From: Enoplosus armatus
Taxonomy: Eukaryota; Chordata; Actinopteri; Centrarchiformes; Enoplosidae
Length of the DNA stretch: 64,000 nt
Reading direction: 5' to 3'
Assembly (NCBI RefSeq): GCF_043641665.1
Contig: NC_092198.1
Span: 16,397,001-16,461,000 of the forward strand
In this document: positions 12,873 through 29,800 of the stretch, in pieces
Position numbering within the stretch: position 1 is the stretch's first letter
Layout of the letters: the number at the start of each line of letters is the position of its first letter
Notes under the pieces: model-generated
Told to the model about the DNA's origin: nothing
What the model saw: the letters and a program-made list of their open reading frames with translations, nothing else
Database searches by the model: none
Program-made: the position numbers and the translations under genes

Positions 12873-14438
12873 TGCCAGCTGTATTGCAAGTTGCTGTTTT
12901 TCAGGAGAGTTGGGGGAGTAGTAATCTCCAAACATCTGAAATGCCAGTGACATGGAGGCAGCAGGGAGAAGTGATTACTTGACTTAGACAGAATGAAAGA
13001 TGGCTTTTCCCTATGTTTGTTCTTAGAGATGGTATCTGTCTGTGTTGTGATCTAACCATGTAGTAAAGAAACCACAGAGGTTTGATTCACATTCAGTAGC
13101 CCAGGGAATAATAGCCTTATCAAGAGGAGCTGTTATGTCTGCTAAAGGTAAACACCACCTGCATTTGTTTTTCGCCTCTGGTCTCTGTAACTGTGTCAAT
13201 CTGAACTGCACTGCTTAATCAAGGCTCACTCTCAGTGTTGTGGGTTCAGTAAGGTAGTTGATAAGGACGGTTTGGCACTCAGCCTATTGGTTGACATCCT
13301 CTGGGCTTATGCTGTGGTGTGATATAACTTGATATACAGGCTGTCTGCTGCTCGTGAAAAGACACAATCTGTGCTGAAATTTAGATTATGCTCATGATGT
13401 AAGAATCAGAGACATTTACACTTGTTTTAAGGGGAGCTACTATAACTTCCAGTTTTGGTGTGGATTTCAGCCGAGGGCTGTCTTTTCAAACACTGAAAAT
13501 GTGTGAATTGTTCTTACATTCTTTGTATTTTCTCATCAGTTCCTAACATGAAAGTGAGCTGAAGAGGAAGATGTATTTGAGGTTATTCTTGCATTGATCT
13601 GAAGATAAAACACAAACCAATATATCCTGAAAGCACACCTCCAGTGGCCTCATGAACAGGAACTTGAAAACTGTGAAATAAAACTGGCAAGAGTACAGTA
13701 GTATGCATGAGAATGTGCAGCTGGTTTCCTTTGTGAAAGCCTGAGCCATTTTCTCTTCTGAGCTAGAGAAGGTAATTCCACATCACTTTCTGAGATGGAC
13801 TGTTATCAGGGATGCTCAGTAATTTGAGTCAGTGATGAGGTTGAGATGCAGGAGGAGGCCTTTAATGAGATTTACTGGAGGTGGTGTTGGTGTTGGCTCG
13901 CCTACTGTGTGTAGTTTACAAGTGATGTGCTCTTTCTCTGTGACTTGGAGAGAGAGGAAATTGAAAGAAACAGATACCCCCTGGTATTCTGCAGCACGCT
14001 GATTTTTTTTTTTCCTCTGGACTACGCAATCATGCACAGAATGCGGTGAAAAACAGGATGAGCTGCAGAGCCTTGCTTTATGAAGAAACATTTACAGTTG
14101 CAGACTATGGAAAGCCAGGCTATAAATATATGCTACTGTGGACCTACAGCTTTTCACCTCTTGTGTCTCTGTGATGGTAAACAAGACTGTCCTTATTAAG
14201 GCAAAAGAAAAAAGTAACCAACATCGTATGTAATGAGTTTGCTTTTTTAATTACATCTTGTCCTCATTCATACGTTTTGCGAGGTGCATGAAAATTATAT
14301 TTTACTACATAAAACAAAGACTATTTTTGTCGGCTCCACCTCAAATAGACCATTAAATGCAGTTCACTCTTTTTTTTATAATGATTGATTATTTAATAAT
14401 TTGTCACTGATTGTTTTTTCTGTTATTCTCTCTCCCAG

Positions 14439-14937
14439 GTTCCTGTTTTGAGAAGGAAGAGAAGATTTCAGAAGTCCCATCTGTATAAGAATTCCTTACA
14501 AGGGGCCAGAAAATGAGCACATCCCACATAGAAGCCACTGGCCTATGCAGCTATCTCACTGACCTGTGAGCAGCCATGCCCTCCCTGCATCACCCATCGA
14601 GGGGAACCCCTCTCCACATGCGGGACTGTTTTCTGACATAGATTTGGAACAATAGCTGAACCTCACAATAGAAATGGCATTAGTTTGTGTAGGCTATAAC
14701 ACATTAGAGTACATATTAGAATACAGGTGAGGCTAAACCTCTAGCCAATATCCACGGGACTCTTAAGAGGAGGTAACCAGCCTCAGATGACCTTGACAGA
14801 AGGACAGAGCTACAGCCCAGCTTTGATGATTTAGTATCCATCCCACTGCCTTGCTGACAAGGTCGTACCATGGCTGCTGCTGATCCCCATAGCAACGGTT
14901 CCTTGTTGGGACGAGGAGCAGACTGAGAGAGTCAACG
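14439..14937 (+). promoter_or_regulatory. extl3: extl3 5' leader (untranslated part of the first coding exon) with uORF cluster
   Basis: A pyrimidine-rich tract ending tctctcccag at 14429-14438 makes a good splice acceptor, so the exon probably begins at 14439 and runs into the coding start at 14938. The leader carries five short upstream ORFs: 14513-14569, 14576-14641, 14674-14730, 14787-14834 and 14870-14926. The last begins in a strong start context (ACCATGG) and stops 11 bases before the main ATG. This layout predicts reduced translation of the main ORF through reinitiation or leaky scanning. Translation itself is inferred, not shown. Confidence 0.65.
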
Positions 14938-21560
<6,623 letters not shown>

Positions 21561-24509
21561 CATCGGGCTGAGTGGCCCAGCAAAGAGCCAGAAGCAGAGT
21601 GGATTGAAGGACAGGAAGTATTTAAAAGAACAACAGCTCCCTCTGCGAGCAATGATGAAGATGGATGGATGGACGGCCAGATACATGAACAGAAGGACCG
21701 TTTGGGGTTAGGATTTTGCCCAGGGGGATAGACAAGTTAACCTTAAAAGCTGTTGGCTTGTGGTCTAATCCACAACTCTACAGAAAATTTGAAGAGTGGA
21801 AGCTGAAAGGGACCACTGCCAACAAAATAAGCCTTTTCAGAGTGGATGTCACTCCTCCTTGTTCATGTTCTTCAATCATGCTCAATCATCAACCACTACA
21901 GATGTCATTTGCACCTCTTAACGGCCTGCTGAGGAAAGAGGGCGGTTGTACACAGTGTACAGAAACTCTCCCACAATAAACCCTACCTGACAATGGAGCT
22001 ATCAGTTACTGAATCACTGACAGACTGATGTCAGCTGCTGCATTCGGCCCAGCAGTCTGTTGACAGTTTCAGCTGGGCGAGCAAAAGTGGCAATGGCACA
22101 TGGCTGCCACTTTTGATTTTGTTTTCCGTTTTACAGTTACAAACTGTACTTCTTGTACATGACCGTGTGAAGCACTGATGGTCGGAAGTATTTTATTGAA
22201 CAGTCTTTCTTTTTTAAATAATGTGTAAATCTCTATGTCGACAAACGAACATTTTCCCGAACCTCTGCCTGCGGGAGATCAGACGCAGACGTGTTAGTCT
22301 GAGAACGAGACAGGACGTCGATTTGAAGAGTTTTACAAGTTGGCCCAATCATGTTTAGTAGTGTCACGTGTTCAAGAAGGAATTCACTTCAGCAGTCACC
22401 ATAATGCCTCAAATTTGTCATGAAAACCAGCCACCATTTTGTCGTTTTGTTATGCTTACAGGATCTGCACTCTTTGATGAGTGTTTGAAATGGTCTGTTT
22501 TTTACGCTATAGGGTGTTTACTAATGTTTGTAAAAATTGGTCTGAGGTTAAAGTAGTCATGTTTAAATGTAATAATATTAACCAATCAACGGTTACAGTG
22601 TCCCTTCCTGAAGTGCAACAAAGTTAAGAATCACAGCTGCCAAAATCAACATAATATAGGTTTGGATGTCTAATTAAGGTTGTAATTATAAAAGTCTTCA
22701 GTGAAGTTAAATGTACTATTAGGATTGTGGTAAAAAAAAAAAAAAAAAAGTAAGGGATTTTAAAGGAAAGTTTGACATTTTGGGAAATACACTTATTTGC
22801 ATTCTGGAGGAGAGTTAGATGAGAGGAGCAGCTACAGCCAGAAGCCAGTTAGCTTAGCTTAGCTTAGCATAAAGACTAGAAACAGGAAGAAACAAACAAA
22901 CAAAATCTACCCACTAGCACCTCCTAAAGCTCACCAATTAACACATGATATCTCGTTTGTTTATTAAAATCTAAAATCGTGGAGAGATTTGTTTCAAGTC
23001 CTTGTGCTAAGCTAAGCTAACTAGCTGCAGGCTGTAAGGGTTAGCCTAAATTTAACGAGAGTGGTAACGATCTTCTCATCTATCTCTCCACCAGAGAGCA
23101 AATAAGCACATTCCCCGGACTTTTGAACTGTTCTCTTTAATCTATTTGCAACAGAAGTACTAGATATGTCCTCCCATGTTCTGTCCCCCTCCTGTATAGA
23201 ACTTTCCCAGCTCAGACAGAAACGTCACTTTACAGTGTCGCCATATTGGTTCCACTTTGGGTTTTTTACCGTTGCTTGATGAATGTTTTCTTTGCCAAAT
23301 AGGTACGATGTCTGCTGCTTTACAGTATAGTTTGCAGGGTGCACAGTGTGAATGATTGCTGAAGGGATGCAGTCTGGTACACCCATATCCACTCTGCATG
23401 GTACTTCACCAGGAGTCAATCCATTGGAGCCCTTCCCATCATGTATTATAAATCCAAAGTCCTTTATTTGACCTTGTCAGACTTAATTCCTGTAATCTGA
23501 ATAAAAGTTCAACCTAAAAAGATCCCTTTAAAAAAGATATTGATAGAAGTTTAGGACTTTTTTCCCAAAGTAGGTTCTAACTGTGAGGATGCTTTTATGA
23601 AACAAAAACTGTCATCAGTCCATGGTTCCTGTATATTTATTGAAGATATTATTAAAAAAAGATTTTTTTTAAACTGATAGACACATTCAATAAAATGACA
23701 AGACATTGTAGTTTATTATTCCTAATCGCGAAGAGGTCCCAACTTGATTGAGCCGTCTGCTTATTTCATTGCCAAGGAAAACTAGCTTGTGCCATTGAAT
23801 GCTTGAGGGAGAACTTAACTGACCTGAGAGCAGCAAACAAATGTGTTTTATAGACGGCAAGATGAGCTGGTTCTTAGAAAGGCCGACCTGTAACAGAAGG
23901 TCATAAACTGAGCCTCTGCAACAGTCAGTGGACACGCAGTAAAGTGTCTTTGAAGCCAAATCCCGACCTGCTCCAGGTGGCTGCTGCTGCTGCTCTCTGG
24001 CCCCTCCAGTCAAATCTAAAAAGATTTGATTGGGCGTGTTTAGCTCAAACAGATAAATTGAAGAGCCAGATTCCCAATTACACTGGTGTAAAAATGCAGT
24101 TAAAACAAATCCAAATTTACACTTCTACTGAACCAGACTTGAAAAACCAGCCTGGCATATGAGCACGTTTATTGGAGCTACAGGGGCCTCATAATTACCT
24201 GGCTGACTCTCAAACTGTCCTCGGGGCATGAATGGGGTCGGCTGGTATTTTGGAAGTTAAAACCTCCCATTCCTCCAGTCCCTGGTTTCCCCCCCTCTCT
24301 AAGAGTTGTGGCACAGCTGGTCCCAGAGCAGGATGAATTTCCCTGGAAGGCCGCAGTCACTGCTAGGTGTAAGGAGTTGTGAAACTGTGTGCCCTAGATC
24401 TGATCCACAGCTGTGGGCGAGGCTCCAGCCACCTGCAACGCTGCTTGCGCTGTACCAGACTGACAGCTGATGACAGCGTACCATTGAAGGCCGGATAAAT
24501 GGAAATAAA
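21561..24509 (+). other. extl3: Probable extl3 3' UTR with several candidate polyadenylation signals
   Basis: The stop codon at 21558-21560 is followed by non-coding sequence. AATAAA hexamers lie at 21975-21980, 23500-23505, 23689-23694 and 24504-24509, so short and long 3' UTRs are possible. A foldback repeat (22758-23140) and an 18-base A run (near 22733) sit within it. Which signal is used cannot be told from sequence. Confidence 0.5.
22758..23140 (+). mobile_element. Foldback non-autonomous element, family A
   Basis: The left end 'aaaggaaagtttgacatttt' is inverted at the right end. The interior has 'gttagcttagcttagcataa' and, inverted, 'gctaagctaagctaac'. It has no ORF and resembles a MITE. 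It lies in the predicted extl3 3' UTR. Confidence 0.7.
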
Positions 24510-24615
24510 AACACTCAACATTGTTAAAACATTACCTGACTTGTGGCCTCCTTCTTTTCTCCATCTTTACAAAACACATTCCTGCACTTTGCCTTAGAAT
24601 AAGAATCAGAACTTT

Positions 24616-25138
24616 ATTTAAAGAAATGGTTTGACCTTTTGGGAGATTATGGGTTCATTTGCTCACCTGTCGAGAGTTAGCCCTGTTTGACGAAAATATT
24701 GATACCACTCTCGTGTCTGTATGATAAAAATGAAGCTGCAGCTAGGTAGCTTAGCATAAAGTCTTAAAACAGGGGGAAATGGCTGGTCTGGTTCTGTCCA
24801 AAGGAAGCAAAACCACCTTCCAGCACCTCTAAAGCTCACTAATCCATACAAAAAACTGAAGTGTGAAAGCGACAATTGGTCGTTTTAGGAGGGTTATGGG
24901 CTTCACTATTTCTTGGACGGGACCGGTTGCTAAACTCCAGGAAGTTACTGGTACCGACCAAATTGTATTAATTGGTGAGTTTTTGGTACCATTTGAAAGA
25001 CCCAGATTACCCGTTTAACCCCGTTTCCAGTCTTCATGCTAAGCTAACCAGCTGCAGGCTGCATCAGTATTTTCATTTAACTCTCGGCAAAAGAAAAAGT
25101 GAATAAGCGTGTTTCCCAAAACTATTAGTTCAATGGTT
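24616..25138 (+). mobile_element. Foldback non-autonomous element, family A
   Basis: Recognised by 'ttgaccttttgggagatt', 'agctaggtagcttagcataa', 'cagcacctctaaagctcact', 'catgctaagctaaccagctg' and 'cgtgtttcccaaaact'. This is the most complete copy in the window, with the middle section present. Confidence 0.7.
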
Positions 25139-26674
25139 GGAAATGCTGGTTATGCACAAATAGTGCTTTGAGCAAAATGTTAGCCAAACTTGTGATTTAA
25201 AAAAACCCTCCAGTGGCTGTTATTCCCTTTTCTGCAACCAAAAGCCAATTGTTTATCTGGCAGGGATGCTACACATCTGGTTGTCATTCATCTTAAAATG
25301 AGTCAAATTTGATTTTGGCGAGATTTTGGCCCCGCAGGAGAAGTGAAGGGACGAGGTGTGGTTGCAGCGCCAGAGGAGGGGGTTCAGCTCTGACATCAGT
25401 GAGACGAGGAGAAAGAAAAATGCATCCCACACCCCTCAGCTTCAGCCAGCAGAGAGAGGGTTCCATACTCTTTACTGACACACGGGTGTGGCTTTTTGGG
25501 GGATTTTCTGACTCTTAGCTTTTCTCTTCTGATGAGGGTTAAAGGCTGGCTGTGTTCCAGATGAGGACAGCGCAGGTGTAACCAGATTCCTCACAGCTCT
25601 GGACAATGTTTTCATTTATTTTAGCCTTTATTTAATACTACATCTTCCATTCACTTGTAATGAGAAAATGTGACTTGCCTTTTTAATTTCATTTTGCCAC
25701 AGCGAACACAGCCGAGGCCGTCATCGGCACAGCCTCACAGAAACAGCCGGGTTTATTGGACTGCGCAGGCTTTTGCATATTCCTCCTCAGCGGGAAGCAC
25801 CGTGTTTCTACATGAATGAACATGGCTGGAGTTGTCAGAAGGCTGAACGGTGAAAGAGGCTCGATCTGTATTACACAGGACAGGAAGCTGCTCTTTGATA
25901 CCAGTGGCATGCAGAGCTGTGTCCAATTCTGTGAGAGACTCGGCGAGCACAAGACAGAATTTCAATCCTCTCGTTGAAAGTGGCGTCAGATGCATAGTGC
26001 ACAGAGTTATGCAAGAACACAATGAACAAAAAGATCTGTCTTTGTGTAACACATACCCCAGAGAGACACCCATAAAACTGGTAAACCATTTGACTGATAA
26101 TCCAAGAACACAGAAGGGGACGCCGATGAATGGGTCTTGCATAATGTCATGTGCATGTAAACAAACTGTACAAAGCATAGCTTGTAAGCATAGTTGCAGC
26201 ATGTTGTAGGCCCTTTGTAACAGTCTTTTCATTGCCTTCTCTCTTGTCCATGGCTATGACTGATAGAGAAATGTCTGGTATGCTGGTGGCAGCTGAAGTC
26301 CAGAGAAGCCCAGAAGAAACGGGGAGGAGTCTGCTAGTCCTGGACCGAGCTCTTTGGTCCAAGATTCAGAGACAGAAAATGTTTGAAAGAGTCTTGATAT
26401 TGTCCTGTAAACAGTTAGTGTACATGCAGATTTTGCTGTAGACAGAATTACTGGAAAACAAACGGTTTCCCTCTGTTCTTGGTTAGTTCTGTGATTATAA
26501 TGTCATTCAGTTCTAGTCTGCCATTTCCTTTCACTGTCAATAAAAAGGCTGGAGCTGGACCTCCACCAATAAAGTCAGCCTGTCTGCCTCAGAGAAAAGT
26601 GGCAGATTAAAGGGTATTCATGCAGTCTCTGGCAGTGAAGACTGGGAACCCACGCCTGTCCTCACACCTGTATG

Positions 26675-26722
<48 letters not shown>

Positions 26723-26807
26723 CATACATCTCACATCTCACAAGGTGCTTCCTGCTCCCCCGAAACTCCAGGGGACGAGATGATGTAAGTTTTCATAAAT
26801 CTCCCTC
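25139..26807 (-). other. Probable 3' UTR of the synaptotagmin gene and short intergenic gap
   Basis: On the - strand, AATAAA hexamers correspond to TTTATT at 25615-25620 and 25627-25632, giving a possible transcript end near 25.6 kb. Overlapping open frames on both strands at 25753-26232 match no family I know. A (CA)n run lies at about 26678-26720. Confidence 0.45.
26678..26720. repeat. (CA)n microsatellite
   Basis: About 21 CA units in a row. Confidence 0.9.
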
Positions 26808-29800
26808 CTATGTGTCAGTGAGTGTGTGCCAGTGGCAGACCTGCTGTCCCTCCGCCTCCTTCATCTCTGTCCAGTGGGCCTGCTGCTCCTCGCTGGAGCT
26901 GTTGAGGCCCAGGGAGACCCAGCCCAGCCTCTCCCTGGGCCTCATGCTGCTCCGGCGGCAAAACACAGACAGCACCAGCGACACCTCGGACAGCTGGAAG
27001 AGCGCCACCTGGAACACGAACGTCTCCTTGTAGGTGGGGTTGGGCTGGCCGCGGCACACGGCCGTCTTACACTTGGACATCTCTTTCCCCTTGGAGTCCA
27101 GCATGGTCAGCTTAACGTAGGTGTCTGGAAGGAGGTATGTGGGAGAGCGGTGAGAGAGTGCCATCAAGTGGTGGGATAACAGTACTGCAACAAACATTAC
27201 AAACTGCACCAATGGTTTTAAATAGGTGTACATTTCTCTTCATGTGCTCCAAGAATACTTTAACCCTTGCAAGCAGAGTCAATGTATGGAAGTTAATCAG
27301 GACTCTGTTTTATTGTTTATTTACACACTCATAGAACTTCATCCAATGAACCAAATATGTGGCATTTTGGGCTGAGACTTTAAATTATACGGAACACATC
27401 GTTCAAACAGTTTCAGCACTGATTACCAGGAATTCACTGCCGGCTTACCTCTCATGATATAAAGCTGCCCCCCTACAAAGTGTTTTATACAACAGAACAG
27501 ACCGTCTGTGGCACACACCACGGCACACACAAGGTGGGAAAGAAGAAAGAGAGGAAGCAGTCAGAATGAACAGTTTAAAGTTTGTGATACACACCAGAAG
27601 GTCAGCTTTCATGGGAACTCTGATAAGCTGCAATTGCCTCTGCATTATGGCTTTAATCACTTAGGTTATTAAAAAAACTGGTGCCGTTGCCAGGAGACGT
27701 TTAAATGGAATGGTGCACAATTTGTTTTTGTTGCATGCTGCTGGGAGTCTTGCCCATCTGTTTTGCCAAAACAATTGCCTAGAATATTAGCGCACTTTGG
27801 GGAAGGGCCATTACAAGGCAGAGTTTTACTGAAAGGACCATTTACATTGTCACTCAGCACCTCATTCCAAGCTGCCACAAAAACCAAAGAATTAAACGAT
27901 TTAACATGAAAGCTTTTGTACGTACTGACGGGTTTGTCAGACGCTGTGGTTTTGAAGTGGCTTCCTTGGATGACCTCAGCCGATAGCTGTCCCGTGGCAG
28001 AGTTGTAAATGAGACCCAGGAGGATCTCTGGCAAGGAAGAGTCTTCAGTGGAGCGATAGGACAGAGCTCCTGCACTGCGAGACACACTCACCAGAGAGCC
28101 GCAACCCTGGCAAGATGAAACACACAGGGAGTTAGGCAAAGAAGAAAGAAAGCACGAGTGGGATTTTTACAGTACATACAAACTTGTCTTTGGTTTGGAG
28201 GCAGTTTGGCCTTCCTCTCGGAGAATCAGGCCACCAAATTACATAAAGTCAAACATTTTAGCCACGTTAGCAGCATGGCTCTAGGGATGGAGGTCGGTCG
28301 GTCCACTCTTGTTCAGCCAGAAATATATCAGCTACTATTAGTTGAGATGGACTGCTTAATTTTGTACAGATTTTAATTTTCCCCAGTGGTAATAACTTAG
28401 GTGCTCCCGTCTTTACGTTTAGTTCGATTTTAACTTGTGCAATACTTTGATTATGAGCAAATACCTCATCAGCCTCAAATGTGAGGATTTTCTGCATTTC
28501 CTTGTCTTACATTACAGTAAATTGATTATTGGGATTTGGACAAGACGTCTGAAGACCTCACCTTAGGCTGATGGGTATTTTTATAGGCCAAAAAATGCAT
28601 TGAATAATTGAGAAAATAAGAGGAAGATTATTCAATAATGAAAATAGTCCTTCGTTAAACGTCCCACTTCCTCTGCTAGACCTGCACAGTGCAAGTGTTC
28701 TCACCGTGAGTTCAGAGCCCGGCTCCAAGGTGACAGGCAGAGCCATCTTTCCCTGCAGGTTGAGCTTAGTCAGGTAGAACACCTTCTCTCCCAGGACCTT
28801 CTCCTTTTTCATCCGCCTGATGCTGTACAGGCGGAAGCGAACAGCGTAGTCCCCCAGGGCCTCCTGCTCCACCCTGGAGAACTTGAATGTTTCCGTGAAG
28901 ACAGGACACGGACCCTTCTGCACGCCGGTCTTGGCCCGTTGCTTCTTGGTGGGCAGCAGGACCAGGTGGACCTGCCACGCGATGTTGCCAGTCTGCTTGA
29001 GAGCAGGAATGTCTGTTGCCGCGGTGACCGTGACGGCCAAATACTGCTCGCTGGAGTCATACTCGAAGGCAACATCCAGCGTGCCGTATTTGGCGAGCGG
29101 CTCTGGCTCGTAGGCTGTAGGGAGCTGAGGACCAGAGCCGTCCTGAATGGAAGAAAGGGAGAATCAGAGGAATAGTGATTAGCCTTCATCAATTTCCTCC
29201 TCTTCCTGAATACTATTAAACCAGTTAATATGTCACATAAAAGAATACAAACTTTGATTTAAAATGGTAGATTGTGTTTGTTTTAGCTTTCTGGCACTTT
29301 GTATGTTTAAAGCTAGTAGCTTTTTACTGTTTTAATGAACAGTAAAAACCTACTTTAATAATTGTGGATTAGGTTCTGGATAGCCCTCAAGTGAACTGAT
29401 AAAACAACAAATTATTAAGCTACAGAGTGTTGTGCGGCAAATGGTCAGATTTTTAATCATTTTATTTTTTTAAATCAAAATAATCACTAATAAATTCCCA
29501 GATTTATTATTGAAAAATAAACAAACTAATGATCTTGAGTGAGTTATATTTGAGGGATCTGAGTCAGATTTGGTATCAATATATTCGGTAGGAGCAGTGG
29601 AAATTGCAACAATGCTGGTAAATTTGTTTTGCTCTTGTACCACAAAGTACAAAGTACCCCCTGCCTCCGGATGACCTGTAACTGACACTGTAACGGAAGT
29701 AACATCTTTACAGTGAACAAGTTATCTAATTACAGTAGTGGTCGAACATAAATATCTAATATCTATGTGCTGCTTAAGGACGCCGAGAGGGGAACACACA

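Larger units (their letters stand above)
1..14438. other. Non-coding stretch upstream of the extl3 coding region
   Basis: No open frame here looks like a conserved protein. The short ORFs are AT-rich, lack plausible splice context, or fall in repeats. The stretch is either intergenic or a long 5' intron of extl3, since a clear splice acceptor precedes the extl3 leader exon at 14439. It holds dispersed repeat copies (1626-1987, 8738-9095, 9595-10110, 12395-12590), a hAT transposon relic (about 7832-8290), a perfect palindrome (2100-2123), a CT-rich tract near 6677-6760 and TG/CA microsatellites near 11793 and 12848. Noncoding first exons of extl3 could lie here, but I cannot point to one. Confidence 0.6.

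Noticed and set aside
26620..27179. + strand ORFs opposite the last synaptotagmin exon
   Set aside because: They are shadows of the C2B exon and the adjoining (CA)n repeat.
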